In this document: positions 7,672 to 15,132 of the stretch, piece after piece
Layout of the letters: each line of letters begins with the position of its first letter
Numbering within the stretch: the stretch's first letter is position 1
Source of the DNA: Bacteroidota bacterium
Lineage (GTDB): Bacteria; Bacteroidota; Bacteroidia; Sphingobacteriales; Sphingobacteriaceae
Direction of reading: 5' to 3'
DNA length: 64,000 nucleotides
Assembly (NCBI GenBank): GCA_023450085.1
Contig: JAEXHI010000025.1
Coordinates: forward strand, 248,001 to 312,000
Program-made: the position numbers and the translations under genes
The notes under the pieces: model-generated
Told to the model about the DNA's origin: nothing
Databases searched by the model: none
What the model saw: the letters and a program-made list of their open reading frames with translations, nothing else

Positions 7672-9888
7672 ATGCAAACAAATACTGCAGAAAATCCAAA
7701 CGATTTTTTTAAAAGTAAGGTATTAGGGCACCCATCGGGGCTTTTTGTACTTTTCTTTACCGAAATGTGGGAGCGTTTCTCCTACTATGGAATGCGAGCC
7801 TTATTGGTTTTGTTTTTCAGCGCTTCTGTTTTAGATAGCGGCTGGGGATGGCCAAAAGAACATGCACTAGCCATTTTCGGAACCTATACTGCATTAGTTT
7901 ACCTTTCTACCATGCTTGGAGGCTATTTTGCCGATAAAGTAATTGGTATTCGCTGGGCCGTAGTGGTAGGCGCACTGTTAATGACCTTGGGACACGCCTT
8001 TATGGCATTGGAAACCTCATTCTTCATTTATGCAGGTTTGGTTTTCTTGGTGTTTGGTAGTGGTTTCTTTAAGCCCAACATGACCTCTATTGTATCAGAA
8101 ATGTACAAGGATTTCCCAGAGAAAAAAGATGGTGCTTATACCATTTTCTACATGGGTGTAAACGCAGGTGCATTTTTCGGGATCATGCTTTGTGGTTATC
8201 TAGGCGAAAAAATTGGTTGGAGCTGGGGATTTGGTGTAGCAGGTATTTTCATGCTATTTGGCCTATTGCAGTTCTGGTTTGCACAAAACATCTTCGGAAA
8301 CATCGGTCTAAAACCGGTTAAAGCAACTGCAGAAGAAAAAACAGCAGCAGCTTCGGTAGCACAAGAAGGTGGCAAATTAAATCCATTTACACGTTTTCAC
8401 ATGGTATTAATTGTACTGTGTGTTGGTTTAGGATTAGCTTGGATTTTAAATGACCCTGTTAATAAAATCTCAGAAGGAACCACCAACTTATTCAGTTTCA
8501 GCCTATTTGGTGTTGACGGCAGCAATTTCATCATCTTAACCGCTTTGGTACTGTTCTTAATCTTATTGGTATCCAGAATTAATAGATACGATAAAGTACT
8601 TAAAGACAGAATGATTGCCATTGTGTTTTTTGCCATCATTACCATGATTTTCTGGTCAATATTTGAGCAAGCACCAGGTTCATTAACCCTATTTGCTAAA
8701 GATTATACCCAAAGAATTTTAGAAGGAACTTCGGGCACTATTTTCAAAATTGTTAACTCATTAATCACCATTGGTCCTTTGGCCATCATTACTTGGGTAC
8801 TTTTTAAATTGTTCGGACAAACCTTCAGTAAGTATAAATTATCCAACTTCATTTTAGGTTTCAGTTTCTTGATCATCTGGGGAATTGCCATCTGGATGGT
8901 AACCAACGAATACAAGTCTACTTCATACAATGTTCAATACAAAAACCTTAGTGGTGTAGTGAACAACGAAAAAGTAGTTTCATCTGAATCTTATAAAGAT
9001 AACCAAGAGATTGCCATTTTAGATATTGAGCGGACTTCATTCTATAAAGCTGACGAGAAAACTACGGTTGAAAACAATGCCCTAGTAGACAAAGACAAAA
9101 ACTACATCGGAGATGTGTTTACTGGCAAAATCAGCAACATTATTGACCGTGAAAAACCAGGAGCATTTGGTACGGTAGTAAGTTATGCCGAAATTGAATT
9201 TACCAATGCCGCAGGACAAACGCTTAAAAGAGAAATCAAATTAGCCAAAGGCGAAAAAGAGTCGTTAAAAGTTGGTGACACCAAAGAAATATTGATTAAC
9301 CACAACATCAAATACGACGCTAACCAAACCTCTCCGATCAAAGCAACCATTACTTCAAAAGTTGCCGCTACAGAGGTAAATGCAAGTTGGTTCAGTATAT
9401 TAAACTCACTTTTCATCATCACCTTAGCCCCATTGTTTTCTAAATGGTGGAGCAGTAAACGCAACCCATCAGCAAATAACAAATATGCCATCGGTATGTT
9501 GTTCTTAGCAATCGGAATGGCGTTTGTAGCCTTCGGTGCAGCCTCTATCCCTGCTGGAGCTAAATCAGCTTCGGTAAGCATGGTTTGGTTGGTATTTGTT
9601 TACTTATTCCACACCATGGCCGAACTTTGCGTATCACCAGTAGCACTTTCTTATGTAAGTAAACTGGTACCAGGCCGCATGATTGCCATCATGTTTGGTG
9701 TTTGGTACTTAGCTGTAGCTATTGGTAACAAGCTAGCAGGTATATTTGGTGAGGTTTCAGAAAGCATAGCAGGTGAAAAAGGCTATAGCTATTTCTTCTG
9801 GACACTTACAGGTGTTTCATTAGCAGCATCTTTATTGGCCTTTGCTTTAGGTCCAATTGTTAAAAAACTGATGCACGGTGTAAAATAA
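7672..9888 (+). CDS. POT/PTR family proton-coupled peptide transporter with large soluble insertion
   Basis: A 738-residue MFS transporter. The POT signature EMWERFSYYG is at residues 31-40 (the ExxERFxYYG motif that couples protons to peptide uptake), and FYMGVNAGAFFGIMLCGYLG matches the second POT signature. The family is usually 450-520 residues in bacteria; here a hydrophilic stretch of about 150 residues (roughly 420-570, including KNYIGDVFTGKISNIIDREK) is inserted between later membrane helices, before the final helices resume at SWFSILNSLFIITLAPLFSKWW. An intrinsic terminator follows. Di- or tripeptide uptake is inferred from the family. Confidence 0.92.
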   Translation: MQTNTAENPNDFFKSKVLGHPSGLFVLFFTEMWERFSYYGMRALLVLFFSASVLDSGWGWPKEHALAIFGTYTALVYLSTMLGGYFADKVIGIRWAVVVGALLMTLGHAFMALETSFFIYAGLVFLVFGSGFFKPNMTSIVSEMYKDFPEKKDGAYTIFYMGVNAGAFFGIMLCGYLGEKIGWSWGFGVAGIFMLFGLLQFWFAQNIFGNIGLKPVKATAEEKTAAASVAQEGGKLNPFTRFHMVLIVLCVGLGLAWILNDPVNKISEGTTNLFSFSLFGVDGSNFIILTALVLFLILLVSRINRYDKVLKDRMIAIVFFAIITMIFWSIFEQAPGSLTLFAKDYTQRILEGTSGTIFKIVNSLITIGPLAIITWVLFKLFGQTFSKYKLSNFILGFSFLIIWGIAIWMVTNEYKSTSYNVQYKNLSGVVNNEKVVSSESYKDNQEIAILDIERTSFYKADEKTTVENNALVDKDKNYIGDVFTGKISNIIDREKPGAFGTVVSYAEIEFTNAAGQTLKREIKLAKGEKESLKVGDTKEILINHNIKYDANQTSPIKATITSKVAATEVNASWFSILNSLFIITLAPLFSKWWSSKRNPSANNKYAIGMLFLAIGMAFVAFGAASIPAGAKSASVSMVWLVFVYLFHTMAELCVSPVALSYVSKLVPGRMIAIMFGVWYLAVAIGNKLAGIFGEVSESIAGEKGYSYFFWTLTGVSLAASLLAFALGPIVKKLMHGVK

Positions 9889-9910
9889 GCAAAGCATCAT
9901 TATTCATAAC

Positions 9911-9947
9911 AAGAAAGGCTCCCAGTATTGGGAGCCTTTCTTGTTTC
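9911..9947. terminator. bidirectional intrinsic terminator between convergent genes
   Basis: A near-perfect stem AAGAAAGGCTCCCA / TGGGAGCCTTTCTT with a 4-nt loop, followed by T-rich sequence on the plus side and usable from the minus side as well. It separates the peptide transporter from the convergent peroxiredoxin gene. Confidence 0.8.
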
Positions 9948-9962
9948 ATACAAACGCCTGTA

Positions 9963-10598
9963 CTATTTATTAGGTTGAGGCGTAGTCCTTAAATAAGGCT
10001 TAATCACCTTGTGTCCTTTTGGGAACTTAGCAGGAATATCCTCTGTCTTGATACTGTTTACCACAATCACGTCTTCTCCATCTTTCCAATCAGCAGGAGT
10101 AGCTACGCTGTAATTTGCGGTAAGCTGTAGCGAATCAATCACCCTTAACACCTCGTTAAAGTTTCTACCCGTCGAAGCAGGATAAGTAATGATCAGTTTC
10201 ACCTTTTTATCAGGTCCTATCACAAAAAGCGAACGTACTGTTAAAGTCTCCGAAGCATTCGGATGGATCATGTCGTAAAGGTTCGCTACCGCTTTGTCCG
10301 AGTCTGCAATAATTGGGAAATCTACGGTTGTATTTTGGGTCTCGTTGATATCCTTAATCCATCCCAAATGCGAGTCTACAGGATCAACACTTAAGGCTAA
10401 AACTTTTACATTCCTTTGATCGAATTCGCCCTTTAAAGCAGCCGTTCTACCCAATTCTGTGGTGCAAACAGGTGTATAATCTGCAGGATGTGAAAACAAA
10501 ACTCCCCAGCTGTCGCCGAGGTATTCATAAAAGTCTATTTCACCTATAGATGTTGTAGCCTTAAAATTTGGAGCGATATCGCCTATTCTTATACTCAT
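9963..10598 (-). CDS. 1-Cys peroxiredoxin (Prx6 type)
   Basis: The 211 residues show the AhpC/TSA fold of the Prx6 subgroup. The peroxidatic cysteine is C45 in HPADYTPVCTTELG, with the conserved Thr of PxxxTxxC three residues before it. VKVLALSVDPVDSHLGWIKD and a long C-terminal arm (KFPKGHKVIKPYLRTTPQP) are typical of Prx6 enzymes. No second redox cysteine is seen. It reduces peroxides in the cytosol. The gene is monocistronic and convergent with the peptide transporter. Confidence 0.93.
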   Translation of the reverse strand: MSIRIGDIAPNFKATTSIGEIDFYEYLGDSWGVLFSHPADYTPVCTTELGRTAALKGEFDQRNVKVLALSVDPVDSHLGWIKDINETQNTTVDFPIIADSDKAVANLYDMIHPNASETLTVRSLFVIGPDKKVKLIITYPASTGRNFNEVLRVIDSLQLTANYSVATPADWKDGEDVIVVNSIKTEDIPAKFPKGHKVIKPYLRTTPQPNK

Positions 10599-10653
10599 GG
10601 TATTATTTTTTAAATGAAAAATCGGTTAATTATATTTTCAAGTTACGAAAAAA

Positions 10654-11577
10654 TCAAGAGAACAAATCTCCCTGCCCACCTAGCAAATTAATCCGAGGCA
10701 ATTTACTTCCCAATTTCTCATTGAACTTTTCGATGGTATAATCGGCAATAATAGGCGTATCACTTTCATCATGTTGGTGCAAAAAGAAATAAATTTCCTC
10801 CAATCCCCTATCCAACCAATCTTCTAAACGCAGCACCCAATCATCCACTCTTTTCTTATCTGAACTATCTAAAAAGTGGCCACCATTACCTACAAAACGA
10901 ACAAAGGCTTTAGGTGTAGGCAACTCCATGTGTACACAATCACGTCTGCCGCTAGCATCTGTAATCGCTGCACCTATTTTAAGGTCCGCTAAAAGCGAGA
11001 ACAATGCTTTCCGATCATCAGGTTTGGCAAACCAATCTTCATGGCGCACTTCCAAAAACAAATTCAAATCTCTTGGCAAAGCTTTTAAATATTGATGCAT
11101 CGCATCGAAATTCTTAGGTCCAAAATTATCACCCAATTGCAAAAAGCAAGGACCTAACTTATCTCCAAACGCACTAATGGCTTTCAAATACAAATCTGTT
11201 TCGGCCTGTGCATTGTTCAAACGTTTAATATGGGTAATTGCTCTGGAAAACTTCGGGCAAAACACAAAATCTGGACGTTGATCTGCCATTTCCTTCCATT
11301 TCAAAATCTGCTCCTCCTTAGGGATACCATAAAAAACCGCATTCAGCTCTATGGAGTTAAAATGCTTTACGTACTCCCCTAAAAAGTCTTTCTCTTTGGT
11401 TTTAGCAGGATAAATTAAATTCACCCATTCCTTTCTACCCCATTTAGCACAACCCACAAAAAACTTCGGGTCATCAACAGGCTTACCTTTTAAAGTAAGC
11501 TTAGTTTGTTCGCCATCGGGAGGCAAAGTAAAATCTACTTGTTTAATTTCGTTGGGTTCAACTCTTCCAAATTCCAT
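10654..11577 (-). CDS. DUF72 (YecE-like) protein
   Basis: A 307-residue protein with the DUF72 TIM-barrel pattern: FFVGCAKWGRKEWVNLIYP near residue 40, then HFNSIELNAVFYGIPKEEQILKWKE, DFVFCPKFSRAITHIKRL, LGPCFLQLGDNFGPKNF and LFLEVRHEDWF. The short hydrophilic start before residue 35 is less usual. DUF72 proteins are widespread; a biochemical role is not established here. It is transcribed alone between the peroxiredoxin gene and the ECF sigma locus. Confidence 0.85.
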   Translation of the reverse strand: MEFGRVEPNEIKQVDFTLPPDGEQTKLTLKGKPVDDPKFFVGCAKWGRKEWVNLIYPAKTKEKDFLGEYVKHFNSIELNAVFYGIPKEEQILKWKEMADQRPDFVFCPKFSRAITHIKRLNNAQAETDLYLKAISAFGDKLGPCFLQLGDNFGPKNFDAMHQYLKALPRDLNLFLEVRHEDWFAKPDDRKALFSLLADLKIGAAITDASGRRDCVHMELPTPKAFVRFVGNGGHFLDSSDKKRVDDWVLRLEDWLDRGLEEIYFFLHQHDESDTPIIADYTIEKFNEKLGSKLPRINLLGGQGDLFS

Positions 11578-11689
11578 GGTTAAATATAGTTAATTAGGTA
11601 CAGACGTACAGATAAACATTTTATAATCGCTCATGATTTCCAGCGCGGTAATTACTCTTCATTTCACTAAAATCGAGGTTGCAATACCA

Positions 11690-11741
11690 CTATGCGTCTA
11701 TGTGGTTATATTTTATATTTATGAACCACATAGACACATAG
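11690..11741. repeat. dispersed palindrome, copy 1
   Basis: Arms CTATGCGTCTATGTGGTT and AACCACATAGACACATAG (one mismatch) flank a 16-nt AT-rich centre. The same palindrome recurs at 53867-53924, so it is a dispersed repeat, not a simple terminator. Confidence 0.8.
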
Positions 11742-11800
11742 TAAAATCAATAGCATAAATAAATCTGTGCATCTATGGCTGGCAAAAACCTCATTCCAAA

Positions 11801-11833
11801 GAAAAACCCCGAAAACAATTAAATGTTTCGGGG
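11801..11833 (-). terminator. intrinsic terminator of the sigma/protease operon
   Basis: On the minus strand CCCCGAAACA pairs with TGTTTTCGGGG, followed by a run of five T. It lies 25 bases beyond the stop codon of the protease gene. Confidence 0.75.
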
Positions 11834-11857
11834 CTGCACTTTATGTAATTGTAAAAA

Positions 11858-12961
11858 CTAGTTGTTGTTATACACTTTAATCATGAATACGTAATCCTGC
11901 ATTTTTTGAACCTGCATATTACGCTTCAAACCACGCAAACTGCTTTTCTTACCATAAGAAACTCTTCTGCTTAATGAATCCTGAGGAATAGCATTTAAAG
12001 CCTCCATGATATATTTTGATTTCACGGCAAAAGTAGCACCGTCACTTTTATTTTCTTTTCCGTTAATAATGCCTACCACATTACCACTATTATCTAACAA
12101 TGGACCTCCACTATTTCCTGGATTTACCGGAATAGCCACCTGGTACGCCAAAGTATCGCCATTAATACCATTTCTTGAACTTACATAACCATCGCCCAAC
12201 ACAATATCATCTTTAGGAAAACCTAAGGTAAATACCGTTTCTCCAACTCCAGAAGTGCCACGTTTAATCGTATAAGGCAAAGCAGGCAAACTCTCAAAAC
12301 GCTTATCGCTAATTTTAAGGATGGCAATATCATTTACAGGATCACTATAAAACGACTTTGCTTTATAAGAACCACTACCATTTTGTACATGAACTGAATC
12401 TGCACCGCGAACTACGTGATAGTTGGTTATGATATAACCATTGCCAGAAATAGCGAAACCAGTTCCACCAAACGTAGGCTTATTCCCTTCGTTACCTGCC
12501 TTGTTATCAGTTTTTATAGATTTAATATCCCTAAGCAAACCAGTATGGGTGCGTTTTATCTGTTTCAAATCTTGGCTCATCGCCTCAAAAGTACCAGCCT
12601 GTTTATTGTTACTTTGTATTGAGTACAGGGAAACCATAGCCAATAAGATAAACGAAGCCGCGATAGCCACTGCCGACCTATTGTTACGCCATAATTTAAC
12701 CAACTTAGAAGGATGTGGTCTTAAACTCTCTGCCAAAGTAGCAACGTCAATCTGTGAGTGTGCAGCATCCATTTGCTCCCTCAACTTCACTACTTGTGCA
12801 TACTGCGCCATCGACTCCAAAAACACCTTATGCGCCACTACCTTATGGTCAACCACGGGATCATTGCTGCGCAACTGTTCAAACGCCACGCGCTCCTCTG
12901 CCGTAAGTTTACCGTTTAGGTAATCTTCAATAATAGCTTCAAGTTCTATCTCGTTTCTCAT
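11858..12961 (-). CDS. anti-sigma-like membrane protein fused to a trypsin/HtrA-type serine protease
   Basis: In this 367-residue protein, residues 1-92 are cytosolic and helical (IELEAIIEDYLNGKLTAEER resembles the start of Bacteroidota anti-sigma proteins, without zinc-binding Cys). One membrane helix spans about 97-115, a linker with coiled-coil character about 125-160, and an extracytoplasmic trypsin-like domain about 163-325. The catalytic triad is intact: H182 (ITNYHVV), D211 (PVNDIAIL), S284 (NPGNSGGPLL). No PDZ domain is present. It follows the ECF sigma gene after 3 bases, so co-translation is expected. I infer that the N-terminal part restrains the sigma factor and the protease senses or acts in the periplasm. 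The protease call is firm; the anti-sigma role is inference. Confidence 0.8.
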   Translation of the reverse strand: MRNEIELEAIIEDYLNGKLTAEERVAFEQLRSNDPVVDHKVVAHKVFLESMAQYAQVVKLREQMDAAHSQIDVATLAESLRPHPSKLVKLWRNNRSAVAIAASFILLAMVSLYSIQSNNKQAGTFEAMSQDLKQIKRTHTGLLRDIKSIKTDNKAGNEGNKPTFGGTGFAISGNGYIITNYHVVRGADSVHVQNGSGSYKAKSFYSDPVNDIAILKISDKRFESLPALPYTIKRGTSGVGETVFTLGFPKDDIVLGDGYVSSRNGINGDTLAYQVAIPVNPGNSGGPLLDNSGNVVGIINGKENKSDGATFAVKSKYIMEALNAIPQDSLSRRVSYGKKSSLRGLKRNMQVQKMQDYVFMIKVYNNN

Positions 12962-12964
12962 TTC

Positions 12965-13531
12965 CTATGATTGAAAAAATAATTTCTTTAATCGTTGCAA
13001 ACACTTGTATTTCTGTGTCTTCGCATTATCTGTATTCGTATATCCAAATTTCTCACAAATCTCCTGCATCGAATGGTTGTGGATATAAAAATCCTGGATG
13101 ATCGTTTTACAAGGTTCGCCCAAACTATCCAGCGCTACCTTCATCTTATCAAACTGCATATCCTTTTCCTCATGCAGTTCAACGTTATCATCCACGGCCA
13201 ACACATCCTCAAAATCAGCAATGTTATTGGTCTTTTTACTTTGTTGAGTAAGCTTTTTTAGCCAAATCCTTCTACTTACCGAGTAAATATAGGTCTTCAA
13301 CTTACTGCTCAACTCAAAATTACCACTGCGCACCTTATTATAAAGTACTATAATGGCTTCCTGATAAACATCCTTCGCATCATCCTCGTCGCCGCTATTA
13401 TTTAAAATAAACTGCAACACCATCGGAAAATACGCCAAATACAACTTATTTAAAGCCTCTACCGAGTTATTGAGTATCCCTAGTACAACTTCTCTATCTG
13501 TTGGTATATCACTGCTAAACTTTATACTCAC
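12965..13531 (-). CDS. RNA polymerase sigma factor, ECF (sigma-70) family
   Basis: A 188-residue protein with region 2 at about 28-95 (LAYFPMVLQFILNNSGDEDD, AKDVYQEAIIVLYNKV, LKTYIYSVSRRIWLKKL) and region 4 at about 135-185 (LDSLGEPCKTIIQDFYIHN, helix-turn-helix SMQEICEKFGYTNTDNAKTQK). The start is GTG; an in-frame TAG directly precedes it, so no longer form is possible. It sits 3 bases before the anti-sigma/protease gene. Two copies of the GGGTTACC-N14-GTATTAA element face this gene, and four more precede the lipoprotein genes, so the factor probably recognises this element and controls its own gene. Confidence 0.92.
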   Translation of the reverse strand: MSIKFSSDIPTDREVVLGILNNSVEALNKLYLAYFPMVLQFILNNSGDEDDAKDVYQEAIIVLYNKVRSGNFELSSKLKTYIYSVSRRIWLKKLTQQSKKTNNIADFEDVLAVDDNVELHEEKDMQFDKMKVALDSLGEPCKTIIQDFYIHNHSMQEICEKFGYTNTDNAKTQKYKCLQRLKKLFFQS

Positions 13532-13534
13532 CTA

Positions 13535-13563
13535 TTAATACAATTAAATTCAAATGGTAACCC
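13535..13563 (-). promoter_or_regulatory. ECF-type promoter element, sigma gene, proximal copy
   Basis: On the minus strand GGGTTACC (13563-13556), 14 nt, GTATTAA (13541-13535). The -10-like part ends only three bases before the GTG start codon, so a transcript started here would be leaderless or lack the start; it may act as an operator. Confidence 0.6.
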
Positions 13564-13741
13564 AATAATAATCAAAAAAATAACAAGCCTCCTTAAAGCT
13601 TGCCCGCTTTACCTTTTTTAGTAAAGCAATTTTGGAGCTACTATGGCCCTATTGTCCCGCTTTTCGCTTTATCCCGTGTATTACGGGATGCTCGCTACAA
13701 TCGGGTTTATTAAACTCCCGCCCGTATAAAAAACACACAAT
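13564..13741. repeat. intergenic stretch with REP-like hairpins
   Basis: This part of the leader between the distal promoter and the sigma gene has short hairpins (GCTTTACC...AGTAAAGC near 13610; ATCCCGTGTATTACGGGAT at 13672-13690) and a CCCGCTTTTCGC / GGGATGCTCGCTACAATCGGG pattern like the REP sequences found in many Bacteroidota genomes. No ORF is supported. Confidence 0.4.
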
Positions 13742-13770
13742 TTAATACCTAAGTGTCCAAATGGTAACCC
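13742..13770 (-). promoter_or_regulatory. ECF-type promoter element, sigma gene, distal copy
   Basis: On the minus strand GGGTTACC (13770-13763), 14 nt, GTATTAA (13748-13742). It lies about 210 bases upstream of the sigma gene and would give a full-length sigma/protease transcript. Confidence 0.75.
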
Positions 13771-13815
13771 TTAAAAAGCGTTGAAAACTTTTTTTTATTT
13801 TTTTTTAAAAACATA

Positions 13816-13844
13816 AGGTTACCTTTTTACCTTTGCGGCATTAA
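13816..13844 (+). promoter_or_regulatory. ECF-type promoter element before lipoprotein 1
   Basis: AGGTTACC (13816-13823), 14 nt, GCATTAA (13838-13844). It differs from the other copies by one base in each box. The ATG follows 38 bases later. Confidence 0.75.
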
Positions 13845-13882
13845 GATGTAAAATTAATTAATTATTAAATCAGAAAATTAAA

Positions 13883-14086
13883 ATGAAAAATTTATTCAAA
13901 TTCGGCTTTTTAGCTTTAGCATTATCTTTAACTGTAGTAGCTTGTTCTTCTGAGAAAAAAGCTGAAGGTACTGACACTGCTGCTGTTGATACTACTGTAG
14001 TTGATACTACTGCTGCTGACACTGCTGTTAAAGTTGACACTGCTGTTAAAGCTGACACTACTAAAGCTGCTCCAGCTGCTCACTAG
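13883..14086 (+). CDS. Asp/Thr-rich mini-lipoprotein 1 of 4
   Basis: Sixty-seven residues. A signal peptide with lipobox L-T-V-V-A-C puts the lipidated cysteine at C21. The mature part is SSEKKAEGTDTAAVDTT and more of the same, a low-complexity string of Asp, Thr, Val and Ala ending in APAAH. There is no foldable domain. It is the first of four tandem paralogues, each with its own ECF-type promoter and terminator. The first 35 residues are almost the same in all four, so the signal and lipobox are under constraint. I infer an envelope lipoprotein induced by the neighbouring sigma factor; function unknown. Confidence 0.85.
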   Translation: MKNLFKFGFLALALSLTVVACSSEKKAEGTDTAAVDTTVVDTTAADTAVKVDTAVKADTTKAAPAAH

Positions 14087-14109
14087 TCGATAGTTGAAAA
14101 AAGTATAGA

Positions 14110-14146
14110 AGCCCCGTCCCGCACTTGCGGGACGGGGCTTTTTTTA
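14110..14146 (+). terminator. terminator after lipoprotein 1
   Basis: A strong GC stem AGCCCCGTCCCGCA / TGCGGGACGGGGCT followed by seven T. Confidence 0.9.
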
Positions 14147-14221
14147 TGCAATTTGATTTCAATAAAAAAACACAAACAACTATAAAACAATTAGTTATAA
14201 ATAAAAAACATCTACTTTTTA

Positions 14222-14250
14222 GGGTTACCTTTTTAAAATTCACGTATTAA
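14222..14250 (+). promoter_or_regulatory. ECF-type promoter element before lipoprotein 2
   Basis: GGGTTACC (14222-14229), 14 nt, GTATTAA (14244-14250), 39 bases before the ATG. Confidence 0.8.
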
Positions 14251-14289
14251 ATAACAGTTAATCACAAAAAATTTAAACGGAAAATTAAA

Positions 14290-14493
14290 ATGAAAAACTT
14301 ATTCAAATTTGGCTTTTTAGCTTTAGCATTATCTTTATCTGTAGTTGCTTGTACACCAAAAAACAATTCTGCAAGTACTGACAATCCTGGTGATACTACT
14401 GTAGTTGACACTACCGCTACTGATACCACCAAAGCAGTGGATACAACGGCTAAAACCGACACTACTAAAGCTACTACTCCAGCTGCTCACTAG
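14290..14493 (+). CDS. Asp/Thr-rich mini-lipoprotein 2 of 4
   Basis: Sixty-seven residues with the same signal as copy 1 (lipobox L-S-V-V-A-C, C21). This is the most diverged paralogue: the charged SSEKKAEG after the lipobox is replaced by TPKNNSAS, and the repeats read DTTVVDTTATDTTKAVDTT before TPAAH. The divergence in the mature part but not in composition suggests selection for Asp-Thr content rather than exact sequence. Confidence 0.85.
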   Translation: MKNLFKFGFLALALSLSVVACTPKNNSASTDNPGDTTVVDTTATDTTKAVDTTAKTDTTKATTPAAH

Positions 14494-14515
14494 TCAATAG
14501 TTTAAACAAATGAAA

Positions 14516-14544
14516 AGGCCCCGCACGTGCGGGGCTTTTTTATA
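14516..14544 (+). terminator. terminator after lipoprotein 2
   Basis: Stem GCCCCGCA / TGCGGGGC followed by six T. Confidence 0.85.
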
Positions 14545-14644
14545 GCTAAGAACAAAGTAACCTTAGAAAATATCGTTCAACATCAATTTTATCAAACTGA
14601 TAAACAATTAGTTAAAATAAAATTAAAAAAAATATATTTTTATC

Positions 14645-14673
14645 GGGTTACCTTTTTACAATTGCGGTATTAA
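14645..14673 (+). promoter_or_regulatory. ECF-type promoter element before lipoprotein 3
   Basis: GGGTTACC (14645-14652), 14 nt, GTATTAA (14667-14673). The sequence downstream to the ATG (TGAACAATTAATTAATT) is shared with copy 4. Confidence 0.8.
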
Positions 14674-14715
14674 TGAACAATTAATTAATTAAAAAAGTTT
14701 AAACTAAAAATTAAA

Positions 14716-14907
14716 ATGAAAAACTTATTCAAATTTGGCTTCTTAGCTTTAGCATTATCTTTAACTGTAGTAGCTTGTTCTTCTGAGAAAAAAGCTGAAG
14801 GTACTGACACTATCGGTTCTGACACTACTGTAACTGCTGATACTACTGTAAAAGATACAGTTGTTAAAACTGACACTACTGTTGTTGATTCAACTGTAAA
14901 ACACTAA
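14716..14907 (+). CDS. Asp/Thr-rich mini-lipoprotein 3 of 4
   Basis: Sixty-three residues with lipobox L-T-V-V-A-C (C21) and the mature part SSEKKAEGTDTIGSDTT plus further Asp-Thr repeats ending in DSTVKH. It differs from copy 4 by a single residue (Val for Ile in TADTTVKD), so copies 3 and 4 arose by a recent 417-bp tandem duplication that also copied the promoter and the first bases after the stop codon. Confidence 0.85.
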   Translation: MKNLFKFGFLALALSLTVVACSSEKKAEGTDTIGSDTTVTADTTVKDTVVKTDTTVVDSTVKH

Positions 14908-14930
14908 GCCAAAATTTAGTGAAATAAAAA

Positions 14931-14968
14931 AGTCCCGTTCCGCACTTGCGAGACGGGACTTTTTTTAT
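14931..14968 (+). terminator. terminator after lipoprotein 3
   Basis: Stem AGTCCCGTTCCGCA / TGCGAGACGGGACT with internal mismatches, followed by seven T. Confidence 0.85.
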
Positions 14969-15059
14969 TTCCGATAAATGAGGTAACCTTTAAAAAACAG
15001 TTTTATTTTAACTGAAAAACAACCAGTTAAAATAAAATTAAAATTTTCATCATTTTATT

Positions 15060-15088
15060 GGGTTACCTTTTCACAATTGCGGTATTAA
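15060..15088 (+). promoter_or_regulatory. ECF-type promoter element before lipoprotein 4
   Basis: GGGTTACC (15060-15067), 14 nt, GTATTAA (15082-15088), with the same 5' leader as copy 3. Confidence 0.8.
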
Positions 15089-15132
15089 TGAACAATTAAT
15101 TAATTATACAATAGTTTAAACTAGAAATTAAA

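Noticed and set aside
12441..12923. 160-codon plus-strand ORF
   Set aside because: It lies fully antisense to the anti-sigma/protease gene, has no promoter and reads as a shadow frame.
14982..14988. GGTAACC between lipoproteins 3 and 4 as a seventh ECF element
   Set aside because: On the minus strand no GTATTAA-like box lies 14 bases further, and no gene follows.
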